A stretch of 64,000 bases of DNA from Symsagittifera roscoffensis (taxonomy: Eukaryota; Xenacoelomorpha; Acoela; Convolutidae). The translations under genes were made by a program, and so were the position numbers. The DNA lies in the NCBI RefSeq assembly GCF_963678635.1, contig NC_087068.1:57707896-57771895 (forward strand), in the 5' to 3' direction. Below, in pieces: positions 11,244 through 19,822 of this stretch. The notes under the pieces were generated by a model. It was not told the DNA's origin. It saw only the letters and a program-made list of their open reading frames with translations, and did no database searches. The stretch's first letter is position 1. Every line of letters starts with the position of its first letter.

Positions 11244-11653
11244 TGAGTTAGGACCGAGTTGGTTAACTCATAGAGTAATTTCGGATAGGGTACACCGTCT
11301 GCTCGTCACGCTATCTTATTTTCGGCCGGATAGATTCGTGCAACTTCTTAGTCTAATACCGATCCTAATCTTACTCTTATACTATCTAGTCTCAGGTTGT
11401 TTAACTAGTCTCTGCTAGGCTCAATAGATCTAGGGTATACTGGTTTATTGCGGCTGCTGAAGTGCTCGGGAGAGTCCAACTAATTTCTAAGTTAAATTCA
11501 AATCTCTCTGGTGCTGAAATTACAAGTAACTTCAGCACTTACAAATAAGTGGGTTGTTAGTTAGATGGATCATGATTGGTTAATATTAAATACTTTACAT
11601 TGGTAAAATATCTAAATTATCCAATCATAAAATGTAGTCTAGATCAGGTTCCA
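11244..11653 (-). repeat. 3' LTR of the Ty3/gypsy element
   Basis: This 410-bp direct repeat appears identical to 29695-30104. Read on the minus strand it begins TGGAACC and ends CTAACTCA. It contains CCAAT motifs near its start, an AATAAA (11444-11449) and a strong hairpin at 11511-11538. The sequence just inside (minus strand, ending ...CGGATGGG) is only a weak polypurine tract. Confidence 0.93.
11511..11538. other. 13-bp hairpin in the LTR
   Basis: GTGCTGAAATTAC and GTAACTTCAGCAC are complementary apart from one position and are separated by AA. The same hairpin occurs in the other LTR at 29962-29989. In transcript sense it lies about 115-142 nt into the LTR. It could be a protein-binding palindrome or an RNA structure. 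Confidence 0.7.
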
Positions 11654-13258
11654 CCCATCCGGGTTTTACAGAGTTTTTTAGAATAGTTCTTCTGCAATTC
11701 GAAGGATGGATGATGGACGTTGGTGTTTGGCGAACATCATATTTCTTCTGTTTCCTTTTTTGTTAAAGAAGTTCCAGGAAGCTGGAGTTAGAGACATAAG
11801 ACGTTGTGTCTTCTAGTGACAACGACTAAGTCTTTGCAACAAACTCAAATCTGATTTCAGAATGGTTTGCTATGTCAGGTTTTTCTGTTCTGCGTGGAGA
11901 ACTTCTTTTGTGTCTGATCTAGTTTGGGAATGGCGTGGAGATTGTGCGTGGAGGGGATGCCTGGTTACTCGGATCTGTACGTATACTTGAACATCGAGGT
12001 GGTCATTGGTCTAGTTCAATGAAGTCCTTTTCTGCGAAGTCAAGTCGTACTCTAAATCCTTTGAGTTGTGATTGTGAGTGGCATATCGATTGTGGTTGGT
12101 CATTCTCTCTCGAGTGTAGTGGGATCTTTAGATGTTCGTCCTTGGTGTTGTATTCTGATCTATGTATTGCATAATGTAATTTACATTTTATAAAACATTT
12201 ATTAGTTTAATATTTTTTAATTATGATTTTAGTTAGTTGTTTTCACAAAAGCTTTTTGTTTTAGTTCGGTTATTTTGAAGAGTTACTCACACTTGAGTAG
12301 CTCTTATTAAAAATAGAGGTGTGGTCACAAAGCGTGGATGTAGCGCGGTGGGTTAGGCCGGCTATAGAGCATGCTCAGGACGTCCTTCCTGGTGGGTTAG
12401 GCCAGGAGTGGGAGTATGATTTCATGCGGTTTTTGTGAGGGGTCCTGTTATGTGACAACGTTTTATGTTGGGTTTGTTGTGGTTTTTCTTATGTCTTGTT
12501 GGTTATGTCCTTTTTCCAAAAATCAAATTGTTTGTGGTATGGGTTTGTCTTTCGACTTTTTTGTGTTTTATTATTTCTTTCTTAGACTTTATAATAGTCT
12601 TCAAAAGAATAAATTATCCAGTTTTAAACTGGGTTAATCCGGTTTGGGTACCGTTGATTTCCTTTTCTTAGTCATGCTGTTATTCTATGATTTGTGGTAT
12701 TTAGTAAGCTGCGTTGGTTAGTTTTGTTTAGTATATGATTCCTTTCCAACCGGGTTAAAGGAAGGTTTGAAACATGTTATTATATGTTAGAGTTGTTGAG
12801 TGTGAAAACTTGAAACTGAAATTCATTATTTTAAACAATTCTTCGTGGACGAGCTGTGCGAGTGTGGATAGAATTTCTGTGCGAATGAATGAAAATATCA
12901 AAAGGTTAGTACTGCAATTGCATTTTATTAATTTACTGCATAGAATTTGGAAATTTACTGCTAGTTATGGGGGAATTTTAAGTTACAAATTTTCATTATA
13001 ATTAGATTTACTGCTTGTGGGGAAAATTTTAGAAATGAATTTACTGCATTGGTATTAAATTTATAAATTTATAAGTGTAAGAGATAAATAGAATTTTTGA
13101 AATCTGTTTGATGAAATTTGCGATTTTTATTTGTCTTTTGTGGTTTTGTAGGTGATTGTCGGATGAAGGCTAAAAATCTAAAGAAAACATGAATAAAGAA
13201 TGGTGAGTTTTTAATATTTTAATTAGTTAGTAATATTCATTTAATTCATACTTACCTG
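11654..13258 (-). other. 3' noncoding part of the Ty3/gypsy element
   Basis: This is 1.6 kb between the 601-aa ORF and the 3' LTR with no supportable ORF. Around 12346-12420 a 'GGTGGGTTAGGCC' unit occurs twice in GC-richer sequence. Its function is unknown; it may be a 3' UTR or the remains of a gene. Confidence 0.5.
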
Positions 13259-15064
13259 TTAGTCGTCGGGGAAAAAACCGTGGGGGAAGATGTCGTGGAT
13301 GAGATCGGAAGTTGTTAGTAGTTTAGCTAAGATGCGGATGATATTTTTAGTCTGAAGCAGTGGCCAAAGCAATTGGAGTGCCTTGATAGTGGTTAGTTCT
13401 TCAGTGCCAACTGCAAACTCATAAGGTGTGTTTTGGATTAGATTATATAATTTGTGATTGAATTTAGTGTTGTGGATGAATTCTAAAATTGGGATTTCTA
13501 TAGGTTGTATAAACTCGTGCGGGATAAGGAAGGGTCGGGATTCTTCGGCGTTGAAGGTCTTGGTGATGGGACAGAAGATGTACATTTGGGTTATGGGGTC
13601 ATAATTACGAAGAATACCATGAAGGTTAGTGTCTTTAATACAATATGTGAAATTTAGGAAAAATGGTGAAGTGTATTTGGAATTAATGAATTGAAAACGA
13701 TGGTGTGGTTGTCTAGAGGGTGTGTGTAGGTCAAAGTGATTTTGGATGAAGCGATAATAACTATATGTGTGGGTTTGTTTAGTGCGCAACATAATATCGT
13801 GTGAGCAGTGTAAATCTCTTTCGTGTGGTGCAAGGAAATGAAAGGTTAGTGAAAATATTTGGAAGCGTTCTTTAAAACTTTCGTATGCTTGTGTGTCTGT
13901 TAGTGCTTCTGAAATAATGTGATCAAACTTTCGGTCGAAGATGTTTAGTGTAAATATATATGGTGTCTTGATGAAAAATTTCTCGGTAATTTGTGGATTA
14001 GCGAAGCGATCGTCGTCTAAGAATTGATCTTGGTTAGCTCTGATGATGTTGTGATCATAGTATTCGAGTGTATATTCGTTAGCTCTAGGTGCAGTGTGTG
14101 TTTTTAGTGATTTTTTATATCCAACGTAAGCAAATTGTCTAGCGGTTAGTGGTGTAGTGAGTCGATATAGCATGTCCGTATTTCGCTCTATATCGATGTG
14201 AGTGTTAGATAAAGGTAAGCAAAGAGGGTTAGTAAAATGATAATATGAGGTCCAAGAGAGAGTGGGCATTAAAACGTATTCATCTACAAAGTTGCGTGTT
14301 TCGTTAGTGTCGTGGGGGGTGTTTAAGGTGTATTGTGGGAATGAGGGTAAGGTGATGGCTAAAAATTCTTTTGTGTTAGTATGCTTGGGGTGGTTGATGT
14401 ATTCACGGGCTGTTCCTGGTTTTGCTGGGAAAGGATGGTTGGGGAACTTTCTTTTAAAAGTGCGGTAAGCTCTATTAGTGTTGAGTGAAGATTCAGTTGA
14501 TGTGGATGATGGTGCTAATGATTCAGTATAATTTGAAGAGGGTGTAGGGGTAGGGGGGTTGGATGAATTTATTGTGGAGGAGATTTGGTTTATGGTTGGG
14601 GTATTAAGGTGGTAGGGTTGTTGTTGAAGGGTAATAAAATTATCTAGCTCTGGGGAGATTCGGGGGGTGTCTGGAGAATGAGATGATTGGTCAGAATGGT
14701 ATGAGGAGTAGGTTGGGGTAACTTGGGAAGCATAAGAGGGTGTGGGAGTGATTGGGTCAGGGTTATTGGATAATATGGGTTGAAAAGGGGGTTGAGAAAA
14801 ATTAGAAGAGTTATGAAAATTATTGGATGGGGATGGTTCTGAGTCGGCAAATTCATCGGGGGTTTCAATATTCGGGTTATTGAGTTGTGAGATCGAATAT
14901 AAAACTGAGATGTGTGAATTAGTGTCGGAATTCATGCCTGATGTTACATTACTAGGTGGAAAATCGGGTGGCGGAAAAGCAAAAAGTGGTATTATTGGGA
15001 TTGGAGAGGTAAGATTGGTTGGGTGGGAATTTGATCGGTGTAGTGATCCAAGTTGGCGGCTCAT
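13259..15064 (-). CDS. Unknown 601-aa ORF downstream of env
   Basis: An intact 601-aa frame whose ATG overlaps the env stop as ATGA (15061-15064). Residues 1 to about 210 are low complexity, rich in Pro, Ser, Thr and Asn, and look disordered. Residues about 215-601 look globular, with many aromatic and His residues (for example FHFLAPHERDLHCSHD) and a leucine-rich end. There is no signal peptide and no clear membrane segment. I do not recognise the family. The stop/start overlap suggests coupled reinitiation after env translation. Its position after env resembles that of accessory genes in complex retroviruses, but no homology supports that. Confidence 0.75.
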   Translation of the reverse strand: MSRQLGSLHRSNSHPTNLTSPIPIIPLFAFPPPDFPPSNVTSGMNSDTNSHISVLYSISQLNNPNIETPDEFADSEPSPSNNFHNSSNFSQPPFQPILSNNPDPITPTPSYASQVTPTYSSYHSDQSSHSPDTPRISPELDNFITLQQQPYHLNTPTINQISSTINSSNPPTPTPSSNYTESLAPSSTSTESSLNTNRAYRTFKRKFPNHPFPAKPGTAREYINHPKHTNTKEFLAITLPSFPQYTLNTPHDTNETRNFVDEYVLMPTLSWTSYYHFTNPLCLPLSNTHIDIERNTDMLYRLTTPLTARQFAYVGYKKSLKTHTAPRANEYTLEYYDHNIIRANQDQFLDDDRFANPQITEKFFIKTPYIFTLNIFDRKFDHIISEALTDTQAYESFKERFQIFSLTFHFLAPHERDLHCSHDIMLRTKQTHTYSYYRFIQNHFDLHTPSRQPHHRFQFINSKYTSPFFLNFTYCIKDTNLHGILRNYDPITQMYIFCPITKTFNAEESRPFLIPHEFIQPIEIPILEFIHNTKFNHKLYNLIQNTPYEFAVGTEELTTIKALQLLWPLLQTKNIIRILAKLLTTSDLIHDIFPHGFFPDD

Positions 15065-17679
15065 CGTGGGCTAAAAAAATGATTATTTTGAGACTGAAAA
15101 GCGGTGGTATGGGGTTGTTCAATAATTTGTTCATAAGTATTATCATCTTGTGACTGGTGTGTCATTATATGTTGGATGGGACTTTGTGATGTGGTGAGTC
15201 GAAAATTTGGATTATGTGTGATGGCTAAATTTCGAAAATTTCGTGGGACTAGGGATAGTGGATGGTTATTTGGTAGGGGTGGTAATTGTGGTGCCGTTGG
15301 CGTTATGTCTACATTGTTATGTTCTTCGTCGTATGTATTTTGTCGTGTTGCTATTTTTGTGTTATATTCTTTTATTTGTGCGTCTAAAAGAATTTTGTTT
15401 ATAGATGTAGAAAAGATTCCAAAAAATCCTGCAAAGAGTATGCGTGCTACGCTTGCTTGTCTGTTTACTTGTGTGTGTATAGCACATGTGTTGTAGATTC
15501 CTTTTAAAAGTGAGAAAAGAAATCCAATAAAGTTAAACATTGCGTATAAAATAGTCAATTTTTCTAAGATGTAGTAGGGCCATCCTAGAAAATCGAGGAT
15601 CTCATTTTTGAGTGTAACAAAGCTAAAAATGTTAATTGGTGATATATCTTGGGGACGGTATTTTTCACCGTTTAGATATATATAATCTTTAATGTCTTTA
15701 AAATATCCGCTATAGTCTTGCGTGTAGATATCGGCAAATCCTGCGGTTTCTGCAAGTTTGCGTAAATTTTGGTCTATTGATTGTCTTTGTATAGTGTCCA
15801 TTTGTGTTAATAATTCTTGGAATTGTTGTGTTCTAATGTGATGTTGAATATCTGATTTTGAATAGATTCCTATTGATTGTAAGTCTATATTTGGGTTTCG
15901 AGCAATAGCGCGAATGCTTTCTGGTGAAAATTTTTTGAGTGATTGCATTAATGTGGGATATGGAGTGAGAAGATAATATTTATTTTCATCAGGGTTTAGT
16001 TGTACTACATTGTGGCTGTTTTCTGATCCACATGGGACTGCGGTATCCCAGAAATAGGTTCTTCGTGAAAGTGTATCCACGAAATGTACTTTATTCTTAT
16101 AAAAGATAGGGATTCTTTTATAACATCTTTTATCTTCAAAAACGTATAGTGGTGATATTTTTTTAGTACAAGTATAAAACCATAAGATGTTTCCTTCATA
16201 GTCTAAAAAATTTGATCTATTTCCAGATAATAAGTATCCTGCATAGGGTATTTTTAATACTGCTAGTGCAAGTGATTGTAATATTTGTGTTCGTTCTAAT
16301 TCGCATAGTTGGTGTAGTGTTTCTAATTCGGAGAGTGACATTTCTTGAAAAATTCGGCTAATTGTATAATCTAGTTTCATATCTAAATGAATATCATAGT
16401 GGATATTACCGAAATATGTAGTATTCATTAGTGATAATTCTTGTAAGCGTGTGCTTCTGGTGTCATGGGGTTTTAGATGTCCACCAGGTTGTCCGTTGCT
16501 TTTTTCAAAATTAACTGGTATATAGGATGTTCCTTCGTTTGGAGGATGACCTGTGGCATATGGGTCGATTTTTACTTTTCCAGTGGTCATGTCGAATCCT
16601 TTTTCGTATTCAACTAATATTTCAGAGTATTGTGTTCTGTGAAGTGGATTCCTGTATTTACATGCAAGTTCTGTTTCTTGATATATTTGAAAACGTGTCA
16701 ATTTATTTTCTATATTGTCTATGTTTCTGAAATTAGAACTTAGTTTTCGTGATGGATGGACTTGTTCATATGGAATTGATTGTATAAAATATTTTTCGTG
16801 AAATTTTATCATACGAGCGTGTATTTTTGCTACTTGAAATGTTGTACATGTATCTTCGGGGAACCAAACAATTGTTGCTTGTGTTCTCGTTGTAGGGTCG
16901 CAATAACCTTGATCATTTTTACAAGGTAATCGGATTCCTTGATAGATCATTGTATTATCTGATAAATCTCGTGTTAGTTGTATTTTTTCGAGTTGTATTT
17001 TCCAATCAAAAAACATTATTTCTTGGTATCCTTTATTTTTTGTGTCTGCTTTGCAGTTTGATGGGTCATTTATACCAATGTGTGGTATCCAATGTTTATC
17101 GTGTAGGTCATAGGTTAATCGTCCGTGTGCGCCGTTATACGGGTATTTTTCGTCTAGTTTTATATGTCCTTGGTGTCTTTCAAGTTGTGATTGATGTACA
17201 GAGTCTGGAAAAACTTGAAAATTAACTAACTTTCTTTGGGAGTTTTTATTTCGTGTGATGTTTAGTCTAAGTAATTCATTTTTACAATCGTCGGGATTGA
17301 GATGTAAAAGACGTTCTATATTACTTTGATAGAATGATTCATGGTCAAGTCGGTTTTTGTTTCCGTTCGAGACTTGTGAACAATGTACTTTCTTTTCGGA
17401 AAATGTTGCTGTGAATTTATAACCTGTAACTGTTGTTGCTCGGGCTTTTGAATAGAGTGTTGCTATTACATCTGTGGTTTCTATAGCTTGTGGTTCTGTT
17501 TCACATTGTGATACTTGATTTATTGCATATTTATGTAGTGTTTTTTGTTCATTTTCTTCACAATCGTAATGTGTTACTAATAAATCTTGTGGTCCTGTAC
17601 GAGGGGAAGGGTTTATGTTTTGATTTGAGATTACTAGAAAAAGGAGTTAGAGAAAAATTAATAATTTTAGAATATACAT
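15061..17679 (-). CDS. Envelope-glycoprotein-like ORF, class III/chuvirus-like (tentative), with early in-frame TAA
   Basis: The reading frame is open from the TAA at 17647-17649 to 15061, 861 codons plus stop. An ATG at 17677-17679 lies in the same frame ten codons before that TAA and would start a hydrophobic signal-peptide-like segment. The first ATG after the TAA that gives a long product is 17014-17016 (651 aa). Numbered from that Met, a cysteine-bearing CYKRIP...FVD block near 300 resembles a pattern seen in chuvirus and other class III fusion glycoproteins. A hydrophobic anchor lies at about 485-510, a second hydrophobic stretch at about 525-542, and a tail of about 100 residues follows. 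The product would be a membrane fusion/attachment protein. The TAA is either a damaging mutation or intronic: CTAAC, a T-rich run and TAG immediately follow it, which looks like a splice acceptor. The family assignment is by pattern only. Confidence 0.7.
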
Positions 17680-18803
17680 GTGTATGATAATCCTGAGTAT
17701 GGATTATAAAATGTAATGTAGCCAATTGTGTTTTTGGTATATCTGTCGTATTTGTATATTACTTCAGTAGTTATAAACGGTGGTGGTAGTGATTGAGCTG
17801 TTATGTTAGGTGGATTTAATGGGTAGGGATGTTGGGTAATATTATTTAACTTAACTGTGATTTCAAACTTTAATTGTAAACTGTTTTGTTGGAGTATTTG
17901 AATATTGTGATCACGGATATCGTTGTGAATATCTTGGCGATATTGTAATCTATTAAGTGCCCAGTTATGAAGGCGGTTACTTTCTTGATGTTGTCCAAAT
18001 AGTGGTGGAGGTGCTGTAAATGTATTCCAATCTAGTCTTAAAGGAATATTTATTGATGATTGTTCTCGATATCTGGCGTCGAGATTATTTGGAAAATTTA
18101 AGTTAAAAAGTGGTGGTGAAATCTGGCTTATTGATGGTGTTGATGGTAGTGATAATGTTTCTGGTAGTGATGAGGATGTTGTTGTATCCGTAGAAATATC
18201 TATGGGGTCATTGACTAAATTTGGTTCACCTTGTGTAAATGAATGTGTAGTCCAATATGGAAATCGTGATGTGTGGTTTGTGGGGTTGAAAGGATTTTCA
18301 CGTATTTGCTCAGATGTTGGTGTTGAACCTAAGTAATCTGATGGTAGGCTTGAGGTGCTACGTTGTGAAAGAAGCGTAGGGGTTTCTGGTAATATACCAA
18401 TGGGGTTTTCTGGAGTGTTTTGTGATGGGGATTGAGGTATATCAAAATGAACTCGGGGAGTTTGAAGATTTCTGTTTCGTCGAGGATGTATAATTTGTCT
18501 ATTTATTTCGACTGTATTTTGGTTTTGACTAGAATTTCTTATTCTACTTAGTTCTTGTGGTAGTGTTGGGTATAGGTTATATGTTGGTTCGCTTAAAGGT
18601 GCTTGTCGTTGAACTGGTTCTATTGGTTCTGATAAACGAGCATGTCGTTCTTCAAAAGTGTATGGATTGTCTTGAAAAGAAATTCGTGTAGATGTTTGAG
18701 GATTTTGAGTAGTTGAAGGTGGTGTTTGGTTATCTTGGGATGATGTCGGTGAAGACTGATTCTGTGACTGTTGGGTAGCAATTTTTGATGGATTTTTGAA
18801 TTG
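17667..18803 (-). CDS. 378-codon ORF without ATG, Pro/Ser/Thr/Gln-rich
   Basis: The minus-strand frame from 18803 to the TAA at 17667-17669 has 378 sense codons and contains no ATG. It follows in-frame TAA 18804-18806, itself 3 nt downstream of the stop of the 62-aa ORF. The first two thirds are low complexity (Pro, Ser, Thr, Asn, Gln); the last 120 residues look more structured (LDWNTFTAPPPLFGQHQ and onward). The last codons overlap the env-frame ATG at 17677-17679 by 13 nt. Length and coding-like composition argue that it is translated, so it probably enters by splicing (CAG acceptors near 18775-18785) or from a non-AUG codon. The family is unknown. Confidence 0.6.
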   Translation of the reverse strand, partial: QFKNPSKIATQQSQNQSSPTSSQDNQTPPSTTQNPQTSTRISFQDNPYTFEERHARLSEPIEPVQRQAPLSEPTYNLYPTLPQELSRIRNSSQNQNTVEINRQIIHPRRNRNLQTPRVHFDIPQSPSQNTPENPIGILPETPTLLSQRSTSSLPSDYLGSTPTSEQIRENPFNPTNHTSRFPYWTTHSFTQGEPNLVNDPIDISTDTTTSSSLPETLSLPSTPSISQISPPLFNLNFPNNLDARYREQSSINIPLRLDWNTFTAPPPLFGQHQESNRLHNWALNRLQYRQDIHNDIRDHNIQILQQNSLQLKFEITVKLNNITQHPYPLNPPNITAQSLPPPFITTEVIYKYDRYTKNTIGYITFYNPYSGLSYTCIF

Positions 18804-18808
18804 TTACT

Positions 18809-18997
18809 TTAGTGGGAAGGTTTATGTTTATTATAGTATTCTTCCAAAAAAAGAATTAGAAGGATTGTTGCTAGGGCAAATGTGAAGATTGCTTTCTTTA
18901 TACATTTACATATTGTCAAAATGAGGGATGATAAAAATGTTATGAAAATTACAAACAATAAAAAAATATCGGTTCTACTGAAAATTGTTCGTATCAT
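18809..18997 (-). CDS. 62-aa small hydrophobic protein ORF
   Basis: The ATG overlaps the stop of the preceding 76-aa ORF as ATGA (18994-18997). Residues about 11-33 and 36-52 are strongly hydrophobic with a Cys-Lys-Cys-Lys-Lys interruption, so one or two membrane passes are likely. It stops at TAA 18809-18811. It lies between gag-pol and env, where small membrane proteins of some viruses sit, but nothing ties it to a known family. Confidence 0.5.
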   Translation of the reverse strand: MIRTIFSRTDIFLLFVIFITFLSSLILTICKCIKKAIFTFALATILLILFLEEYYNKHKPSH

Positions 18998-19224
18998 TTA
19001 GACAAGTTATATGACTCGTACCTGTGGATGTAATCAAGGGTTTTGGAAAGTTGGAGGAATAGTTCGAGTATAGTGTAGAAAATTAAAAAAATGTTACAAA
19101 AAATGATTAGGATTATTAGAAAAGATTCAAGTATATCAAAAAGAAATATTATAAAGGTTTCAAGTATTGTAAAAAAATGTTTAAGATTTATGAGTATTTG
19201 AGTAACTGATTGAGAGAAGAGCAT
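18994..19224 (-). CDS. 76-aa small hydrophobic protein ORF
   Basis: A 76-aa frame, very rich in Ile, Leu and Phe (residues about 14-62), ending in a TGA shared with the next ORF's ATG. It could be one or two membrane helices. It could instead be a chance low-complexity frame, but the exact ATGA join to another hydrophobic ORF favours a real pair. Confidence 0.45.
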   Translation of the reverse strand: MLFSQSVTQILINLKHFFTILETFIIFLFDILESFLIILIIFCNIFLIFYTILELFLQLSKTLDYIHRYESYNLSK

Positions 19225-19822
19225 TTAAGAAATGATCTTTTGGTCGAATATTTTTTGCTGTTTGAGGCGATTTTCAAGTGTGGTCGGATTATTTATTAGT
19301 TTTTTGACAAGTGGGTTGAGTTTTGTAAAAAATTGTTGGGGGCAATTTTCATGGTGATCGGGAGATCGTCTTTTTCTTTATTTTTGTTTGTCAAATGATC
19401 CGGGGTATGGTGAGATTTTTATACTTTAGGCTAATTAAAATGTTCATTTTGTTACTTTAGGCTAAGTTAACAAATTTGCTTTGGGGGTATTCGTGGTCTG
19501 AGTTGGGGAAATATTGTTGATCTTTGGGTTATTAGATAAGGGAGGGGTACGGTATTATGGTGATATTTATTTTAGTTGTCAAGTTGGAGTGGTTTGCTTA
19601 TTTTTGACCTGGAGGTCGTAAAGTTATAGTTATAGATGTGCCTGGAGTTCTATATGATTCGTCCAATTGGTCTTAGTTTGAGTTAGAGAAAGTGACGGAT
19701 TGGATGAATCCTATTGGTCTATTTTGAACTAGAATTATTACGTACTTGTCAGCATGTTATTTTGAAAAATGTAAATGAAAAATGTTTCGAAGGTTTCAAG
19801 ATAGTGAAGTATAATGTTAAAA
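19225..19822 (-). other. Spacer between gag-pol and the 3' ORF chain
   Basis: About 600 bp with no ORF. It contains two copies of TACTTTAGGCTAA (19422-19434, 19453-19465). It is the likely place for a subgenomic splice site or a second promoter, but none can be assigned. Confidence 0.4.

Noticed and set aside
11197-11418. 73-codon ORF over the 3' LTR, with an identical 57-residue part over the 5' LTR (29642-29869)
   Set aside because: It is antisense to the element and duplicated simply because the LTR is; no sign of coding.
12335-12425. A-box-like TAGCGCGGTGGGTTAGGC in the 3' part of the Ty3 element
   Set aside because: No B box, tail or duplication follows; noted only as a short repeat within the element.
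11935-13001. Plus-strand ORFs within the 3' noncoding part of the Ty3 element
   Set aside because: Antisense to the element, short, and dominated by Phe/Val/Gly codons typical of reversed AT-rich coding strand.
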